From: Ignavibacteriales bacterium
GTDB lineage: Bacteria; Bacteroidota; Ignavibacteria; Ignavibacteriales; Melioribacteraceae
DNA length: 64,000 nt
NCBI GenBank assembly: GCA_020635275.1
Contig: JACKAA010000007.1
Span: 7,215-71,214, forward strand
Direction: 5' to 3'
How positions within the stretch are numbered: position 1 is the first letter of the stretch; every line of letters begins with the position of its first letter. The notes beneath the pieces are model-generated. The model saw nothing but the letters and a program-made list of their open reading frames with translations. It was not told the DNA's origin and did no database searches. Both the position numbers and the translations under genes were made by a program. Of the stretch, positions 10,178-19,334 are shown in pieces.

Positions 10178-12577
10178 ATGAAGTACGGTTTTTTTGATAA
10201 TGAAAATAAAGAATATGTTATTGATCGTCCGGATGTTCCTGTATCATGGACTAACTATTTGGGAGTTAAAGATTTATGTACTGTGATATCGCACAATGCC
10301 GGTGGTTATTCTTTCTATAAGTCTACGGAACATCATAGAGTAACTAGGTTTCGGGGAAATGCAGTACCAATGGATAGACCCGGTCATTATGTTTATATCA
10401 GAGATGATGAGACCGGTGAGTTTTGGACATTGTCTTGGCAGCCGGTTGGTAAAGATTTTTCGAAAGCTAAATATGTTTGCCGGCATGGATTATCATATTC
10501 AAAATTTCAATGTGATTACAATGAAATAGAAGCTGAACAATTACTTTTTATTCCACTTGATGATGATGTAGAACTTTGGGATGTAAAGATTAAAAATAAA
10601 AGTAATAGACCAAGAAAATTGAGCGTTTTTACTTATGTGGAATTTTCATTTCATCATGTTGACATTGATAATCAAAATTTTCAAATGAGTTTATACGCAA
10701 GCGGTTCAAATTTTAAAGATGGAATAATTGAATATGATTTCTTTTATGAACCTTGGACATATCACTTTTTTGCATCAAGTGAAACACCGGATAGTTATGA
10801 TTGCGTAAGAGATAAATTTATTGGAAGCTATAGAACTGAATCAAATCCTATTTCTGTTGAAAATGGTATTTGCAATAACAGTACGGAATTAGGAGGCAAT
10901 CATTGCGGTTCACTTCATAAAAAAATTACTCTTGAACCAGGCCAAGAAAATAGAATAGTATTTATGTTGGGGGTTGGATCAAGAGAAGAAAAGGGAAAAG
11001 ATATTAAGGAAAAGTATTCTGATTTATTTAATGTTGATAATGAGTTTGATCGGTTAAAAAAGTTTTGGAGTAAAAAGACGTCAAAATTTATTTGTAAAAC
11101 TCCTAATGAAGGTTTGAATACAATGATCAATATTTGGACTCTATATCAAGCTGAAGTTTGTGTGATTTGGTCTAGATTTGCATCATTTATTGAAACTGGT
11201 GGAAGAGTTGGATTAGGTTATAGAGATACTTCACAAGATATAATGGGTGTCGTTCATTCAAATCCTGGAAAAACAAAACAAAGAATATTGGAATTACTGC
11301 AAGGGCACACTAGTTTTGGTTATGGCCTCCATCTTTTTGATCCGGAAGTATTTAAGCCGAAAGAAAATAAACTGCCCGGAGTTAAATTACCAACAGTAGT
11401 GCCAACTCCAAGTCCATCAGATATAGTTCACGGAATGGAAGATGTTTGTTCTGATGATGCAATTTGGTTAGTTGCCTCAATTTGTGAATGGATTGTAGAA
11501 AATGGTGAATTAGAATTTTTTAATCATGTTGTTCCTTATGCAAACGGTGGAGAGGGAAAAGTTTATGAACACTTGACAAAAATATTAGATTTTTCTGCAA
11601 AGTATGTTGGCAGTAATGGAATTTGTCAAGGGTTGAGAGCAGATTGGAATGATTGCCTAAATCTTGGCGGCGGTGAAAGTTCTATGGTCTCTTTTATGCA
11701 TTATTGGGCTATTAATATTTTTGTTGAATCTGCCAAAAAATTAAATAGAAATGAGGATGTTAAAAAATATTTGGATATGGCAGAAAAAGTTAAAAAAGCT
11801 TGTGAAGATGAACTGTGGGATGGCGAATGGTATTTAAGAGGTTTTACAAAAACCGGTAAAAAAATAGGAACCAATGAAACTGAAGAAGGTAAAGTATTTC
11901 TAAATGCTCAGTCGTGGTCTGTATATTCAGGAGTTGCTTCAGAAGAAAGAGCAATAAAAGCTATGGATGCAGTTGATCAATACTTGTATTCAAAATACGG
12001 TCTGCATTTGCTTTGGCCTGCTTACGGAAAACCAAACGACGAAATTGGCTATGTTACAAGAGTATACAAAGGAATAAAAGAAAATGCATCAATTTTCAGT
12101 CATCCAAATCCTTGGGCTGTTATAGCTGAGTGCAAATTGGGAAGAGGAAATAAGGCTATGAAATTTTACGATTCAATTCTTCCATATCATCAAAATGATC
12201 AAATTGAGATTAGACAATCTGAGCCTTATTCTTATTGTCAATTTATAATGGGTAAAGATCATACAGCTCATGGTCGTGCAAGGCATCCATGGCTGACCGG
12301 AACTGCATCATGGTTTTATACTGCAGCAACTAAGCATATTTTGGGTATTCAGCCAACTTATGATGGTTTAATAATTGATCCATGTATTCCATCAGATTGG
12401 AAAGAATTTGAAGTAACAAGAGAATGGCGAGGTGCTAAGTATTTGATTACAGTTGAAAATCTAAATGGAGTTGAAAAAGGAATATCATCAATTACTTTAA
12501 ATGGAAAAGAAGTTTCTAATCCAATTCCTATTCAAGAGAATGGAACTGTTAACCAGATTAAAGTAATTATGGGGTAA
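10178..12577 (+). CDS. GH94 disaccharide phosphorylase (chitobiose/cellobionate phosphorylase type)
   Basis: A 799-residue cytoplasmic enzyme without signal peptide, full length for glycoside hydrolase family 94. The N-terminal ISHNAGGYSFY motif, the (alpha/alpha)6 barrel and GLRADWNDCLNLGGGES are clear. The catalytic acid is D492, the same number as in the chitobiose phosphorylase of Vibrio proteolyticus. From memory, the wording along the whole chain (for example DRPGHYVYIRDDETGE, YVEFSFHH, SHPNPWA, and the NQIKVIMG ending) is nearer to N,N'-diacetylchitobiose phosphorylase than to cellobiose phosphorylase; the cellobionic-acid phosphorylase group is related. It splits an imported beta-linked disaccharide with phosphate to a sugar 1-phosphate. 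The next gene is a cellobiose-2-epimerase type enzyme, which complicates the substrate call. An aaagga ribosome site precedes the ATG. Confidence 0.92.
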   Translation: MKYGFFDNENKEYVIDRPDVPVSWTNYLGVKDLCTVISHNAGGYSFYKSTEHHRVTRFRGNAVPMDRPGHYVYIRDDETGEFWTLSWQPVGKDFSKAKYVCRHGLSYSKFQCDYNEIEAEQLLFIPLDDDVELWDVKIKNKSNRPRKLSVFTYVEFSFHHVDIDNQNFQMSLYASGSNFKDGIIEYDFFYEPWTYHFFASSETPDSYDCVRDKFIGSYRTESNPISVENGICNNSTELGGNHCGSLHKKITLEPGQENRIVFMLGVGSREEKGKDIKEKYSDLFNVDNEFDRLKKFWSKKTSKFICKTPNEGLNTMINIWTLYQAEVCVIWSRFASFIETGGRVGLGYRDTSQDIMGVVHSNPGKTKQRILELLQGHTSFGYGLHLFDPEVFKPKENKLPGVKLPTVVPTPSPSDIVHGMEDVCSDDAIWLVASICEWIVENGELEFFNHVVPYANGGEGKVYEHLTKILDFSAKYVGSNGICQGLRADWNDCLNLGGGESSMVSFMHYWAINIFVESAKKLNRNEDVKKYLDMAEKVKKACEDELWDGEWYLRGFTKTGKKIGTNETEEGKVFLNAQSWSVYSGVASEERAIKAMDAVDQYLYSKYGLHLLWPAYGKPNDEIGYVTRVYKGIKENASIFSHPNPWAVIAECKLGRGNKAMKFYDSILPYHQNDQIEIRQSEPYSYCQFIMGKDHTAHGRARHPWLTGTASWFYTAATKHILGIQPTYDGLIIDPCIPSDWKEFEVTREWRGAKYLITVENLNGVEKGISSITLNGKEVSNPIPIQENGTVNQIKVIMG

Positions 12578-12611
12578 TGGAAATCACACAACTTTAATTT
12601 AAAAATGTTTT

Positions 12612-13862
12612 ATGGACAATCAAGTTCAAGAGTTATTACGATTTAAGGACAAATTTGAAAATGAACTTCACAATATTCTTTCTTATTGGATCAAATACTC
12701 CATTGAAGAAAATGGAAAATGTTTTTATGGTGCTGTAGATCTTAATAATAAACCAGTTATAACTGCTAATAAATCTTGTGTATTAAATGCAAGAATATTA
12801 TGGACGTTTTCAACAGCAGCAAAACAATATAATAATTCTGAATACGAGAAAATTGCACATATTGCTTATAATGTAGTTGCAAATAATTTTTACGATAAAG
12901 TGAATGGTGGTTATTTTATGGAATTATTACCGGATAACCAAATAGCTAATGATATTAAACATACTTATGCACAAGCTTTTGTTTTATACTCTCTAAGTAA
13001 ATATTATGAACTGACAAATTCTAATGAAGTACTTGAGAACATTAAATCTTTATTTAATTTGCTAGAAGAAAAAACTAAGGATAAAAATAATCTAGGTTAT
13101 TTTGAAGCATTTACACGTGACTGGCAGTTATATGAAGAAAATAGGATGGCGGATAACAATGAGCCCAAATCGATGAATACTCATCTTCATGTTCTTGAAG
13201 CTTATTCCGCACTATATAAAATTTATAAAGATGATCTTGTAAGAACAAGATTAACTGAATTGATTAATATCTTTTTAGAAAAAATAATAAGGGAAGTAGG
13301 TCACCTAGGAATTTTCTTTGATCTAAATTTTGATGAAGTTGAAGCATCAAGAGGAATATGCTCGTTTGGGCATGATATTGAATCAACATGGCTTTTATGG
13401 GAAGCTGTAGAAATATTAGATGATAAAGAATTAAAAGAAAAATTATTGCCAATAATTCTAAAAATGGTTGACGCGGTTAAAAGAGTTGGAGTTGATAAAG
13501 ATGGCGGTTTATTTTTAGAATCTTCAAGATTTGGAAGTCATGTTAGAACAAATAAACACTGGTGGCTTCAGGCAGAAAATTTAGTTGGATTTATGAATGC
13601 TTATCAATTGACTAAAAATTTAGAACATTGGGAATCCGTTAAATTAGCTTGGGATTTTATTGATAAATTCGTGATTGATCACGAGAAAGGCGAATGGTTT
13701 ACAAAAGTTAACAGATTAGGTAAACCATTTTTAGTTGAGCCTAAAGATGATCCATCACCTTACTATAGAAATGATTGGAAAATAGATCCATGGAAATGCC
13801 CGTACCATAATGGAAGAGCGATGATGGAATTAATTAATAGAATTGATAAAATTATAAATTAG
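12612..13862 (+). CDS. Cellobiose 2-epimerase (AGE superfamily)
   Basis: A 416-residue cytoplasmic (alpha/alpha)6-barrel protein. It carries the hallmark stretches of cellobiose 2-epimerases: NARILWTFS, MKHTY-like DIKHTYAQAF, NTHLHVLEAY, GHDIESTWLL with H254, HWWLQAENLVGF and WKCPYHNGR with H399. The two histidines correspond to the acid/base pair of the family. These enzymes interconvert the reducing-end glucose and mannose of beta-1,4 disaccharides, and differ from GlcNAc 2-epimerases in the GHDIE and CPYHNG motifs. It sits 34 bp after the GH94 gene and before the sugar permease, so it probably prepares the imported disaccharide or a side form of it. In mannan pathways this enzyme is normally paired with a GH130 phosphorylase, which is not in this window. 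Confidence 0.9.
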   Translation: MDNQVQELLRFKDKFENELHNILSYWIKYSIEENGKCFYGAVDLNNKPVITANKSCVLNARILWTFSTAAKQYNNSEYEKIAHIAYNVVANNFYDKVNGGYFMELLPDNQIANDIKHTYAQAFVLYSLSKYYELTNSNEVLENIKSLFNLLEEKTKDKNNLGYFEAFTRDWQLYEENRMADNNEPKSMNTHLHVLEAYSALYKIYKDDLVRTRLTELINIFLEKIIREVGHLGIFFDLNFDEVEASRGICSFGHDIESTWLLWEAVEILDDKELKEKLLPIILKMVDAVKRVGVDKDGGLFLESSRFGSHVRTNKHWWLQAENLVGFMNAYQLTKNLEHWESVKLAWDFIDKFVIDHEKGEWFTKVNRLGKPFLVEPKDDPSPYYRNDWKIDPWKCPYHNGRAMMELINRIDKIIN

Positions 13863-13898
13863 TTTTAGTTATATTCAACTTTTACGGAAATACAAATA

Positions 13899-15236
13899 AT
13901 GAAAACACGACTTTTTCTTTATTCATTTGTAACAGCTCTTGGCGGATTTTTATTTGGTTTTGATACTGCTGTCATTAATGGAGCCTTACCTTTTTTTAGT
14001 TCCCATTTTAATTTAGATGAAGGCTTACAAGGATTTGCTGTAGGGTCAGCTTTATTTGGATGTGTGGTTGGTGCTATTACAATTGGGCGACCCGGGGATA
14101 AATACGGCAGACGTACAATGTTGATTTGGATGGCAATTTTAATGTTCATATCTGCAATTGGAAGTGGAATTGCTGAAAATTTTACAATGTTTGTTATTTA
14201 TAGAATTATTGGCGGTTTGGGTGTAGGAGGAGCTTCTGTGCTTTCACCTATGTACATTTCAGAAATTTCTCCAGCTGAATACAGAGGAAGATTTACAATA
14301 ACATTTCAATTAGCAATTGTTCTTGGAATTTTGTTTGCTTTCCTAAGTGATTATATATTGATTGATACTGGTGCAAATAATTGGAGATGGATGTTCATCG
14401 CTGAAGGAATTCCAGCAATAATATTTCTTGTATTACTATTTTTTGTTTCAAAAAGCCCAAGATGGTTAGTAAAAAATAATAATTTTGAAGAAGCCAGAAA
14501 AGTTTTGCTTCAAGTTAATCCTAAAGGTGAAATAGAAAATTTATTAGAAGAAATTAAAAAATCAATTAATACCGAAGTTGTTGATCACTTTAAATATTTA
14601 TTTCAGAAACCATATTTAAAACTAATTGTTATTGGAGTTTTTGTTGGAATGTTTAATCAATTTACTGGAATTAATGTTGTGATGTATTATTCAAGTAATA
14701 TTTTTATTTCTGCTGGATTTTCAACTGGATCTGCTTTAGGTCAATCTGTAATGGTTGGATTAACAAATCTAATTTTTACAATTGTGGCAATGTTATTGAT
14801 TGATAAAATTGGTAGGAAATTTATGTTATTATTTGGAGCAGTTGGCATGAGTATTTTTTTGGCACTTTTTTCTTATTTCTATATTTCCCAAATAGAAGGA
14901 TACATTTTATTAATAGCTCTATTAGGTTTTGTAGCTTGTTTTGCATTTTCACAAGGAGCAGTAATTTGGGTTTTACTTGCTGAAATGTATCCAAATAATA
15001 TTAGAGCTAGAGGATCTTCAATTGCCTCATTTTCCTTATGGACATTTAATACACTAACAGCATTTTTATTTCCAATTGTTGCCTCAACATTTCAAGGAAG
15101 CAACGGTATAGCTTATGCATTTATGTTTTATACAGGTATGACAATCTTAAGTTATTTCTTTTATAAAAAATATTTAATTGAAACTAAAGGAAAAACTCTT
15201 GAAGAAATTGAAAAGCATTGGAATAGTGTAAACTAA
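13899..15236 (+). CDS. MFS sugar-porter family permease
   Basis: A 445-residue integral membrane protein with 12 predicted transmembrane segments. Sugar-porter signatures are present: GFLFGFDTAVINGAL in the first helix, GDKYGRR between helices 2 and 3, SKSPRWL after helix 6, the NQFTGINVVMYYS substrate-site stretch of helix 7, LIDKIGRK between 8 and 9, and LLAEMYPNNIRARG after helix 10. It is a proton-coupled or facilitative hexose/disaccharide importer in the XylE/GLUT group. Placed after the phosphorylase and epimerase, it most likely supplies their substrate across the inner membrane. The operon has no ABC or PTS sugar importer visible. The transported sugar cannot be read from the sequence. 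Confidence 0.93.
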   Translation: MKTRLFLYSFVTALGGFLFGFDTAVINGALPFFSSHFNLDEGLQGFAVGSALFGCVVGAITIGRPGDKYGRRTMLIWMAILMFISAIGSGIAENFTMFVIYRIIGGLGVGGASVLSPMYISEISPAEYRGRFTITFQLAIVLGILFAFLSDYILIDTGANNWRWMFIAEGIPAIIFLVLLFFVSKSPRWLVKNNNFEEARKVLLQVNPKGEIENLLEEIKKSINTEVVDHFKYLFQKPYLKLIVIGVFVGMFNQFTGINVVMYYSSNIFISAGFSTGSALGQSVMVGLTNLIFTIVAMLLIDKIGRKFMLLFGAVGMSIFLALFSYFYISQIEGYILLIALLGFVACFAFSQGAVIWVLLAEMYPNNIRARGSSIASFSLWTFNTLTAFLFPIVASTFQGSNGIAYAFMFYTGMTILSYFFYKKYLIETKGKTLEEIEKHWNSVN

Positions 15237-15252
15237 TTATTGGGTGAATTTT

Positions 15253-16278
15253 ATGAATGGATATGAAAGAATAAAAGCTGCACTTAATAACAAACCAACA
15301 GATACGGTACCAATAATGCTGCATAATTTTATGATGGCCGCTCGTGAGTATGGTGTAACAATGGAACAGTTTAGAAATGATCCTAAAATAATTGCTGATT
15401 CATTTATTGCCTCAGTTGAAAAGTATCAGTTTGATGGAATTTTAGTTGATATAGATACTGTAACGCTTGCTGGAGCAGTCGGAGTTCCCGTAGATTTTCC
15501 AGTTGATGATCCTGCAAGAACACATGATGGATGTTTAAATTCTGTTGAAGAAATAAGAAATTTTAGTTCACCAAAAATTGAAGATTATAAGTATGTTCAA
15601 ATTTGGTTAGAAGCAGTAAGACTTTTAAAAGAGTATTTTAAAAATGAAATATTTATTCGCGGCAATTGTGATCAAGCTCCTTTTACATTAGCTAGTATGA
15701 TGCGCGGATCGCAAAATTGGATGTTGGATTTAATGATGACTGAGGAAAATCAATTAAATGAATTATTGGATTATTGTACAATTGCATCTTCTCAATTTAT
15801 TAATTTGATGGCAGAGACGGGTGCAGATATGGTCTCAAACGGAGATAGTCCGGCCGGACCCGAAATGATTTCACCTGATATGTATGAAAAATTTGCTTTA
15901 CCATATGAAAAAAAAATAGTTGATACTGCTCATGAAAAAGGTTTACAATATGCACTTCATATTTGCGGCAATACAGAAATAATTTTAGATAAAATGATTG
16001 CATCGGGAGCTGATGCATTGGAACTGGATTATAAAACTGATGTTAAAAAAGTATTTGAAAAGTGTAGTGATAAAGTAACCTTTATCGGAAATATAGATCC
16101 AAGCGGAGTTTTAGCATTAGGTTCAGTTGAATTAGTTAGGCAGAGAACTTTAGAATTACTTGAAGTTTATAAGAATTCAAATAGATTTATTCTTAATGCT
16201 GGATGCGCAATGCCGCCGACCACACCAGAAGAAAATGTTTTTGCCATGATCAAAACTGCAAGAGAAATAAATCGTTAA
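15253..16278 (+). CDS. Uroporphyrinogen decarboxylase-like (URO-D superfamily) protein
   Basis: About 341 residues. The start is set at ATG 15253; a GTG nine bases upstream is possible. The sequence has the URO-D barrel pattern: YERIKAALNNKPTDTVPIM at the N-terminus, the region around GNCDQAPFTLAS, HICGNTEIILDKMIASGADALELDYK, and FILNAGCAMPPTTPEENV at the C-terminus. The HICGN and AGCAMPP elements are shared with MtaA/CmuA-like corrinoid methyltransferases, where His and Cys bind zinc. A true HemE is unlikely because the N-terminal catalytic arginines are not evident and the gene stands in a sugar operon. Members of this family are often seen in carbohydrate clusters with unknown roles. Function is not assigned beyond the superfamily. 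Confidence 0.8.
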   Translation: MNGYERIKAALNNKPTDTVPIMLHNFMMAAREYGVTMEQFRNDPKIIADSFIASVEKYQFDGILVDIDTVTLAGAVGVPVDFPVDDPARTHDGCLNSVEEIRNFSSPKIEDYKYVQIWLEAVRLLKEYFKNEIFIRGNCDQAPFTLASMMRGSQNWMLDLMMTEENQLNELLDYCTIASSQFINLMAETGADMVSNGDSPAGPEMISPDMYEKFALPYEKKIVDTAHEKGLQYALHICGNTEIILDKMIASGADALELDYKTDVKKVFEKCSDKVTFIGNIDPSGVLALGSVELVRQRTLELLEVYKNSNRFILNAGCAMPPTTPEENVFAMIKTAREINR

Positions 16279-16303
16279 TTTTTAAAATAAAAGAAAGTCA
16301 TTA

Positions 16304-17527
16304 ATGAAAAATTCCTTTGCTTTCCATATAATGACAAAGCCTACCGGATCGCTTTGTAATTTAGATTGCACATATTGTTTTTATTTAGAAAAAGAAAAAT
16401 TGTATCCAAATAATAAAAATTGGGCAATGAATGAAAAAGTTTTGGAATCATATATTCGCCAATATATTGCAACTCAAAAAGTTGATGAAATAACATTTGC
16501 CTGGCAAGGTGGTGAGCCGACAATTCTTGGAGTTGACTATTTTAGAAAAGTTGTTGAACTTCAAAAAAAACATTCTCTTGGAAAAAAAATAAATAATTCA
16601 TTTCAAACTAATGGTGTGCTTTTAGATGATGAATGGGGAAGTTTCTTAAGTTCGAATAATTTTTTAGTCGGATTATCAATTGATGGACCAAAAGAAATTC
16701 ATGACAAATATAGAGTTTTTAAAGGTGGTCAAGATTCTTTTGATGATGTAATGAATGGAATATCAATTTTAAAAAAACATAAAGTTGAATTTAATACACT
16801 AACATGTGTGCAAAGGGATAATTCATACAAACCTTTAGAAGTTTATAATTTTTTAAAAGAAATAGGCAGTAAATATCTTCAGTTTATTCCCATAGTTGAA
16901 AGAAAAGCAATTAATAAAGATGCAAAAAATCTGGAACTCGTTTCGCCAAACTTTTTAGGTGAAGCTAAAATTAGCGATTGGTCAGTTGAGCCATTGCAGT
17001 ATGGTAAATTTCTATCATCAATTTTTGATGAATGGGTAAAAAAAGATGTAGGAAATATTTTCGTTCAAATTTTTGATATAAGTCTTGAAGCATGGTATGG
17101 CCATGAACCAAGCTTATGCGTTTTTCGTGAAAAATGCGGCGGAGCAATGGCAATGGAACATAACGGTGATTTATATTCTTGTGATCACTATGTTTATCCC
17201 GAAAATAAATTGGGAAATATAATGACTGACATTCTTGAACTTATGGTTGATTCAGGAAAACAAATGAAATTTGGATTGGATAAAAAATTAAGTTTACCAA
17301 ACTATTGTAAAAAATGTGATTATTTATTTGTCTGTAATGGAGAGTGTCCAAAACACAGATTTACAAAAACTCCTGAAGGGGAAGATGGATTAAATTATTT
17401 ATGCGCCGGATATAAACATTTCTTTAGTCATATAGATCCATATATGAATTTTATGGTAACCGAACTAGAAAACCAAAGACCGCCAGCAAATGTTATGAAT
17501 TGGGTAAAAACCAGTAAATCATTATAA
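16304..17527 (+). CDS. Anaerobic sulfatase maturase (radical SAM, SPASM)
   Basis: A 407-residue cytoplasmic enzyme. The radical-SAM [4Fe-4S] site is C18-x3-C22-x2-C25 (CNLDCTYCFYLEK, the anSME wording). FAWQGGEPTI is the SAM-binding GGE motif. The C-terminal SPASM domain with two auxiliary clusters is seen in CGGAMAMEHNGDLYSCDHYVYP and CKKCDYLFVCNGECPKHRF. This enzyme oxidises the active-site Cys or Ser of sulfatases to formylglycine without oxygen. The matching client is the Cys-type sulfatase encoded at 6121 in the same operon, with C86-S-A-S-R. It is the last gene of the operon; about 115 bp separate it from the divergent-looking regulatory region of the efflux operon. Function confidence is high. 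Confidence 0.95.
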   Translation: MKNSFAFHIMTKPTGSLCNLDCTYCFYLEKEKLYPNNKNWAMNEKVLESYIRQYIATQKVDEITFAWQGGEPTILGVDYFRKVVELQKKHSLGKKINNSFQTNGVLLDDEWGSFLSSNNFLVGLSIDGPKEIHDKYRVFKGGQDSFDDVMNGISILKKHKVEFNTLTCVQRDNSYKPLEVYNFLKEIGSKYLQFIPIVERKAINKDAKNLELVSPNFLGEAKISDWSVEPLQYGKFLSSIFDEWVKKDVGNIFVQIFDISLEAWYGHEPSLCVFREKCGGAMAMEHNGDLYSCDHYVYPENKLGNIMTDILELMVDSGKQMKFGLDKKLSLPNYCKKCDYLFVCNGECPKHRFTKTPEGEDGLNYLCAGYKHFFSHIDPYMNFMVTELENQRPPANVMNWVKTSKSL

Positions 17528-17593
17528 AGATTTTTAAGCAGCTAATTTATTTTAAATCACAATTCTAATAAAAAATAATTTTTTACCTTGATT

Positions 17594-17613
17594 TACATAC
17601 ATGCATGTATGTA
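17594..17613. promoter_or_regulatory. Perfect 20-bp palindrome, likely TetR/AcrR-type operator
   Basis: TACATACATG-CATGTATGTA, a perfect inverted repeat with its centre between 17603 and 17604, 30 bp before the ATG of the TetR regulator. It resembles the published AcrR operator of Escherichia coli, whose outer half-sites are also TACATACA and TGTATGTA. It is the natural candidate for autoregulation of the regulator and the downstream efflux genes. Confidence 0.75.
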
Positions 17614-17642
17614 TCTTTTGATTCATTATTTTAAATTTTATT

Positions 17643-18260
17643 ATGCGAAAAACAAAAGAAGAAGCAGAGAAGACAAAAGATTTAATTCTGAAAGCTGCAA
17701 TAAAAGAAATTAGCGAGAAGGGATATGCTGTAACTCGATTACAGGATATTGCCAAAAAAGCAAATGTAACCCGGGGAGCTATTTATCACTACTATAAAAA
17801 TAAAAATGCAATTTTGTATGATATTCATGCAAAGAATAAAAAAAGAATTCATGCAATGATGGATCAAATTGAAGGAGAAACCGAAGATCCTTTACAGAAA
17901 ATGAAAGATGCTTTTATAGAAATGTTTTCTAAATATGAAACAGATCCTGAATTTCGTCAAATTGAAGAATTATTTTTAAAGATTGAATTTGCATCAATCA
18001 TACGTGAAGATGCAGAATTGAGAGAAAGATTTCATAAAGATATGTTTGAAAATCAAAAAAAAATTAAGGCTATTTTGAAAAAAAGTCAGCAGGAAGGTAA
18101 AATAAGAAATGATATAAATATAGACAGCTTAACTATATCAATAATGGCCTTTTATTTGGGTTTTGCTACTTTATGGTTTACAAAAATTTTTGATTTTTCT
18201 ATAAAAGAAAAAGCTAAAGATTATATAAATGTTTTATTTAACGGAATTACAAACAAATAA
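17643..18260 (+). CDS. TetR/AcrR-family transcriptional regulator
   Basis: A 205-residue protein. The N-terminal 60 residues are the TetR DNA-binding domain with the pattern RLQDIAKKANVTRGAIYHYYKNKNAILYDI; the rest is an alpha-helical ligand-binding and dimer domain. The stretch DPLQKMKDAFIEMF and the C-terminal composition resemble the AcrR/TtgR branch. The gene is 29 bp upstream of the RND adaptor gene and in the same orientation, an arrangement in which the repressor controls itself and the pump. The perfect palindrome at 17594-17613 just before it supports this. Inducers are unknown; in this branch they are usually hydrophobic drugs, bile-like compounds or metabolites. Confidence 0.95.
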   Translation: MRKTKEEAEKTKDLILKAAIKEISEKGYAVTRLQDIAKKANVTRGAIYHYYKNKNAILYDIHAKNKKRIHAMMDQIEGETEDPLQKMKDAFIEMFSKYETDPEFRQIEELFLKIEFASIIREDAELRERFHKDMFENQKKIKAILKKSQQEGKIRNDINIDSLTISIMAFYLGFATLWFTKIFDFSIKEKAKDYINVLFNGITNK

Positions 18261-18289
18261 ATTTTTATTAAAAATAAATTGGAGAAATA

Positions 18290-19321
18290 ATGAAACGAAA
18301 ACTTATTGCTTTGCCATTTTTGTTTTTTGCATTATTATTTGCAAATAGTTGTGGTGAAGAAAAAGTACAATCAAAAAACATGGAACAACTTTATAATGAA
18401 GAGGGAGTTCCTGTAAAAATTAAAGAAATTACTAAAGATAGTTTTAGTAAAGAATTGAATTACAATACAATTCTTACTGGAATTAAAGAATCAGCAGCAA
18501 GTGCCATGATAGGCGGAAGAATAGAAAAAGTCTTGGTAAATGTTGGAGATTATGTTAATAAAGATCAAGTAATATTTACTTTCCCTTCAGATGCACCAAG
18601 TGCTCAATTTGATCAGGCAAAGGTTGCGTTTGAAAATTCAAAGAATATGTATGAACGTTATCAAAAACTATTTGATGTTGGAGGAATTTCTGCTCAAGAT
18701 CTAGATAATGTAAAAACACAATATGAAGTAAATAAAGCTAATTTTGAAACAGCTAGTAAAATGGTAAAAGTTCTGGCCCCTATATCTGGCTTTGTTACAA
18801 AAGTAAATGTTAGAGAATCTGATGATGTGAAGAAAGAAACGTTATTGGCGACAATTGCTGATTTATCTCAACTAAAAGGCAGCATTCAAATTTCTGAAAG
18901 TGATATATCAGATGTAATAAAAGGAACCAAAGCAATTGCTGAGTGGCAGGGAATTGCTGTGGAAGGAAAAGTAACACAAGTTGATTTGGCAATGAATCCT
19001 ATGACACAAGCATTTAATGCAGATGTAGTGTTTGATAATAAGAATCAAAAATTGAAAGCAGGAGTTACTGCTGATATTACACTTGTTGGCACTAATTTGA
19101 ATGAAGTAGTTATTTTAGAAAGAAAAGACATTGTTTTTAATGGATCACAACCTTTTATTTTTGCTGTGAACAATGGGGTTGCAAAAAAGAAACAAGTGAA
19201 AATTGGAAAGAATAATGGATTGACAGTAGAAATTTTAGAAGGTATTGAGTTAGGTGATCAGATTGTAACTGAAGGAATTATAAACTTAGAAGATAACTCA
19301 AAAGTAAAAATTATTAAATAG
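18290..19321 (+). CDS. RND efflux membrane-fusion (adaptor) lipoprotein
   Basis: A 343-residue periplasmic adaptor. The leader ends in ANSC, with C21 as the lipid-anchored residue. The protein shows the split lipoyl/barrel-sandwich domain (GGRIEKVLVNVGDYVNKDQ in the first half, KVLAPISGFVTKVNVRESDDV in the second), a helical hairpin between (about residues 105-160) and a beta-barrel domain with the C-terminal membrane-proximal region. It links the inner-membrane pump to TolC. The hairpin is short compared with AcrA. The gene is 13 bp upstream of the pump gene, with an aggag site for that gene. Substrate is unknown. Confidence 0.94.
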   Translation: MKRKLIALPFLFFALLFANSCGEEKVQSKNMEQLYNEEGVPVKIKEITKDSFSKELNYNTILTGIKESAASAMIGGRIEKVLVNVGDYVNKDQVIFTFPSDAPSAQFDQAKVAFENSKNMYERYQKLFDVGGISAQDLDNVKTQYEVNKANFETASKMVKVLAPISGFVTKVNVRESDDVKKETLLATIADLSQLKGSIQISESDISDVIKGTKAIAEWQGIAVEGKVTQVDLAMNPMTQAFNADVVFDNKNQKLKAGVTADITLVGTNLNEVVILERKDIVFNGSQPFIFAVNNGVAKKKQVKIGKNNGLTVEILEGIELGDQIVTEGIINLEDNSKVKIIK

Positions 19322-19334
19322 GAGATTCCAATAA

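Noticed and set aside
15253..16278. Assignment as HemE for heme synthesis
   Set aside because: Its sequence elements are nearer to the corrinoid methyltransferase branch and no other heme gene is near.
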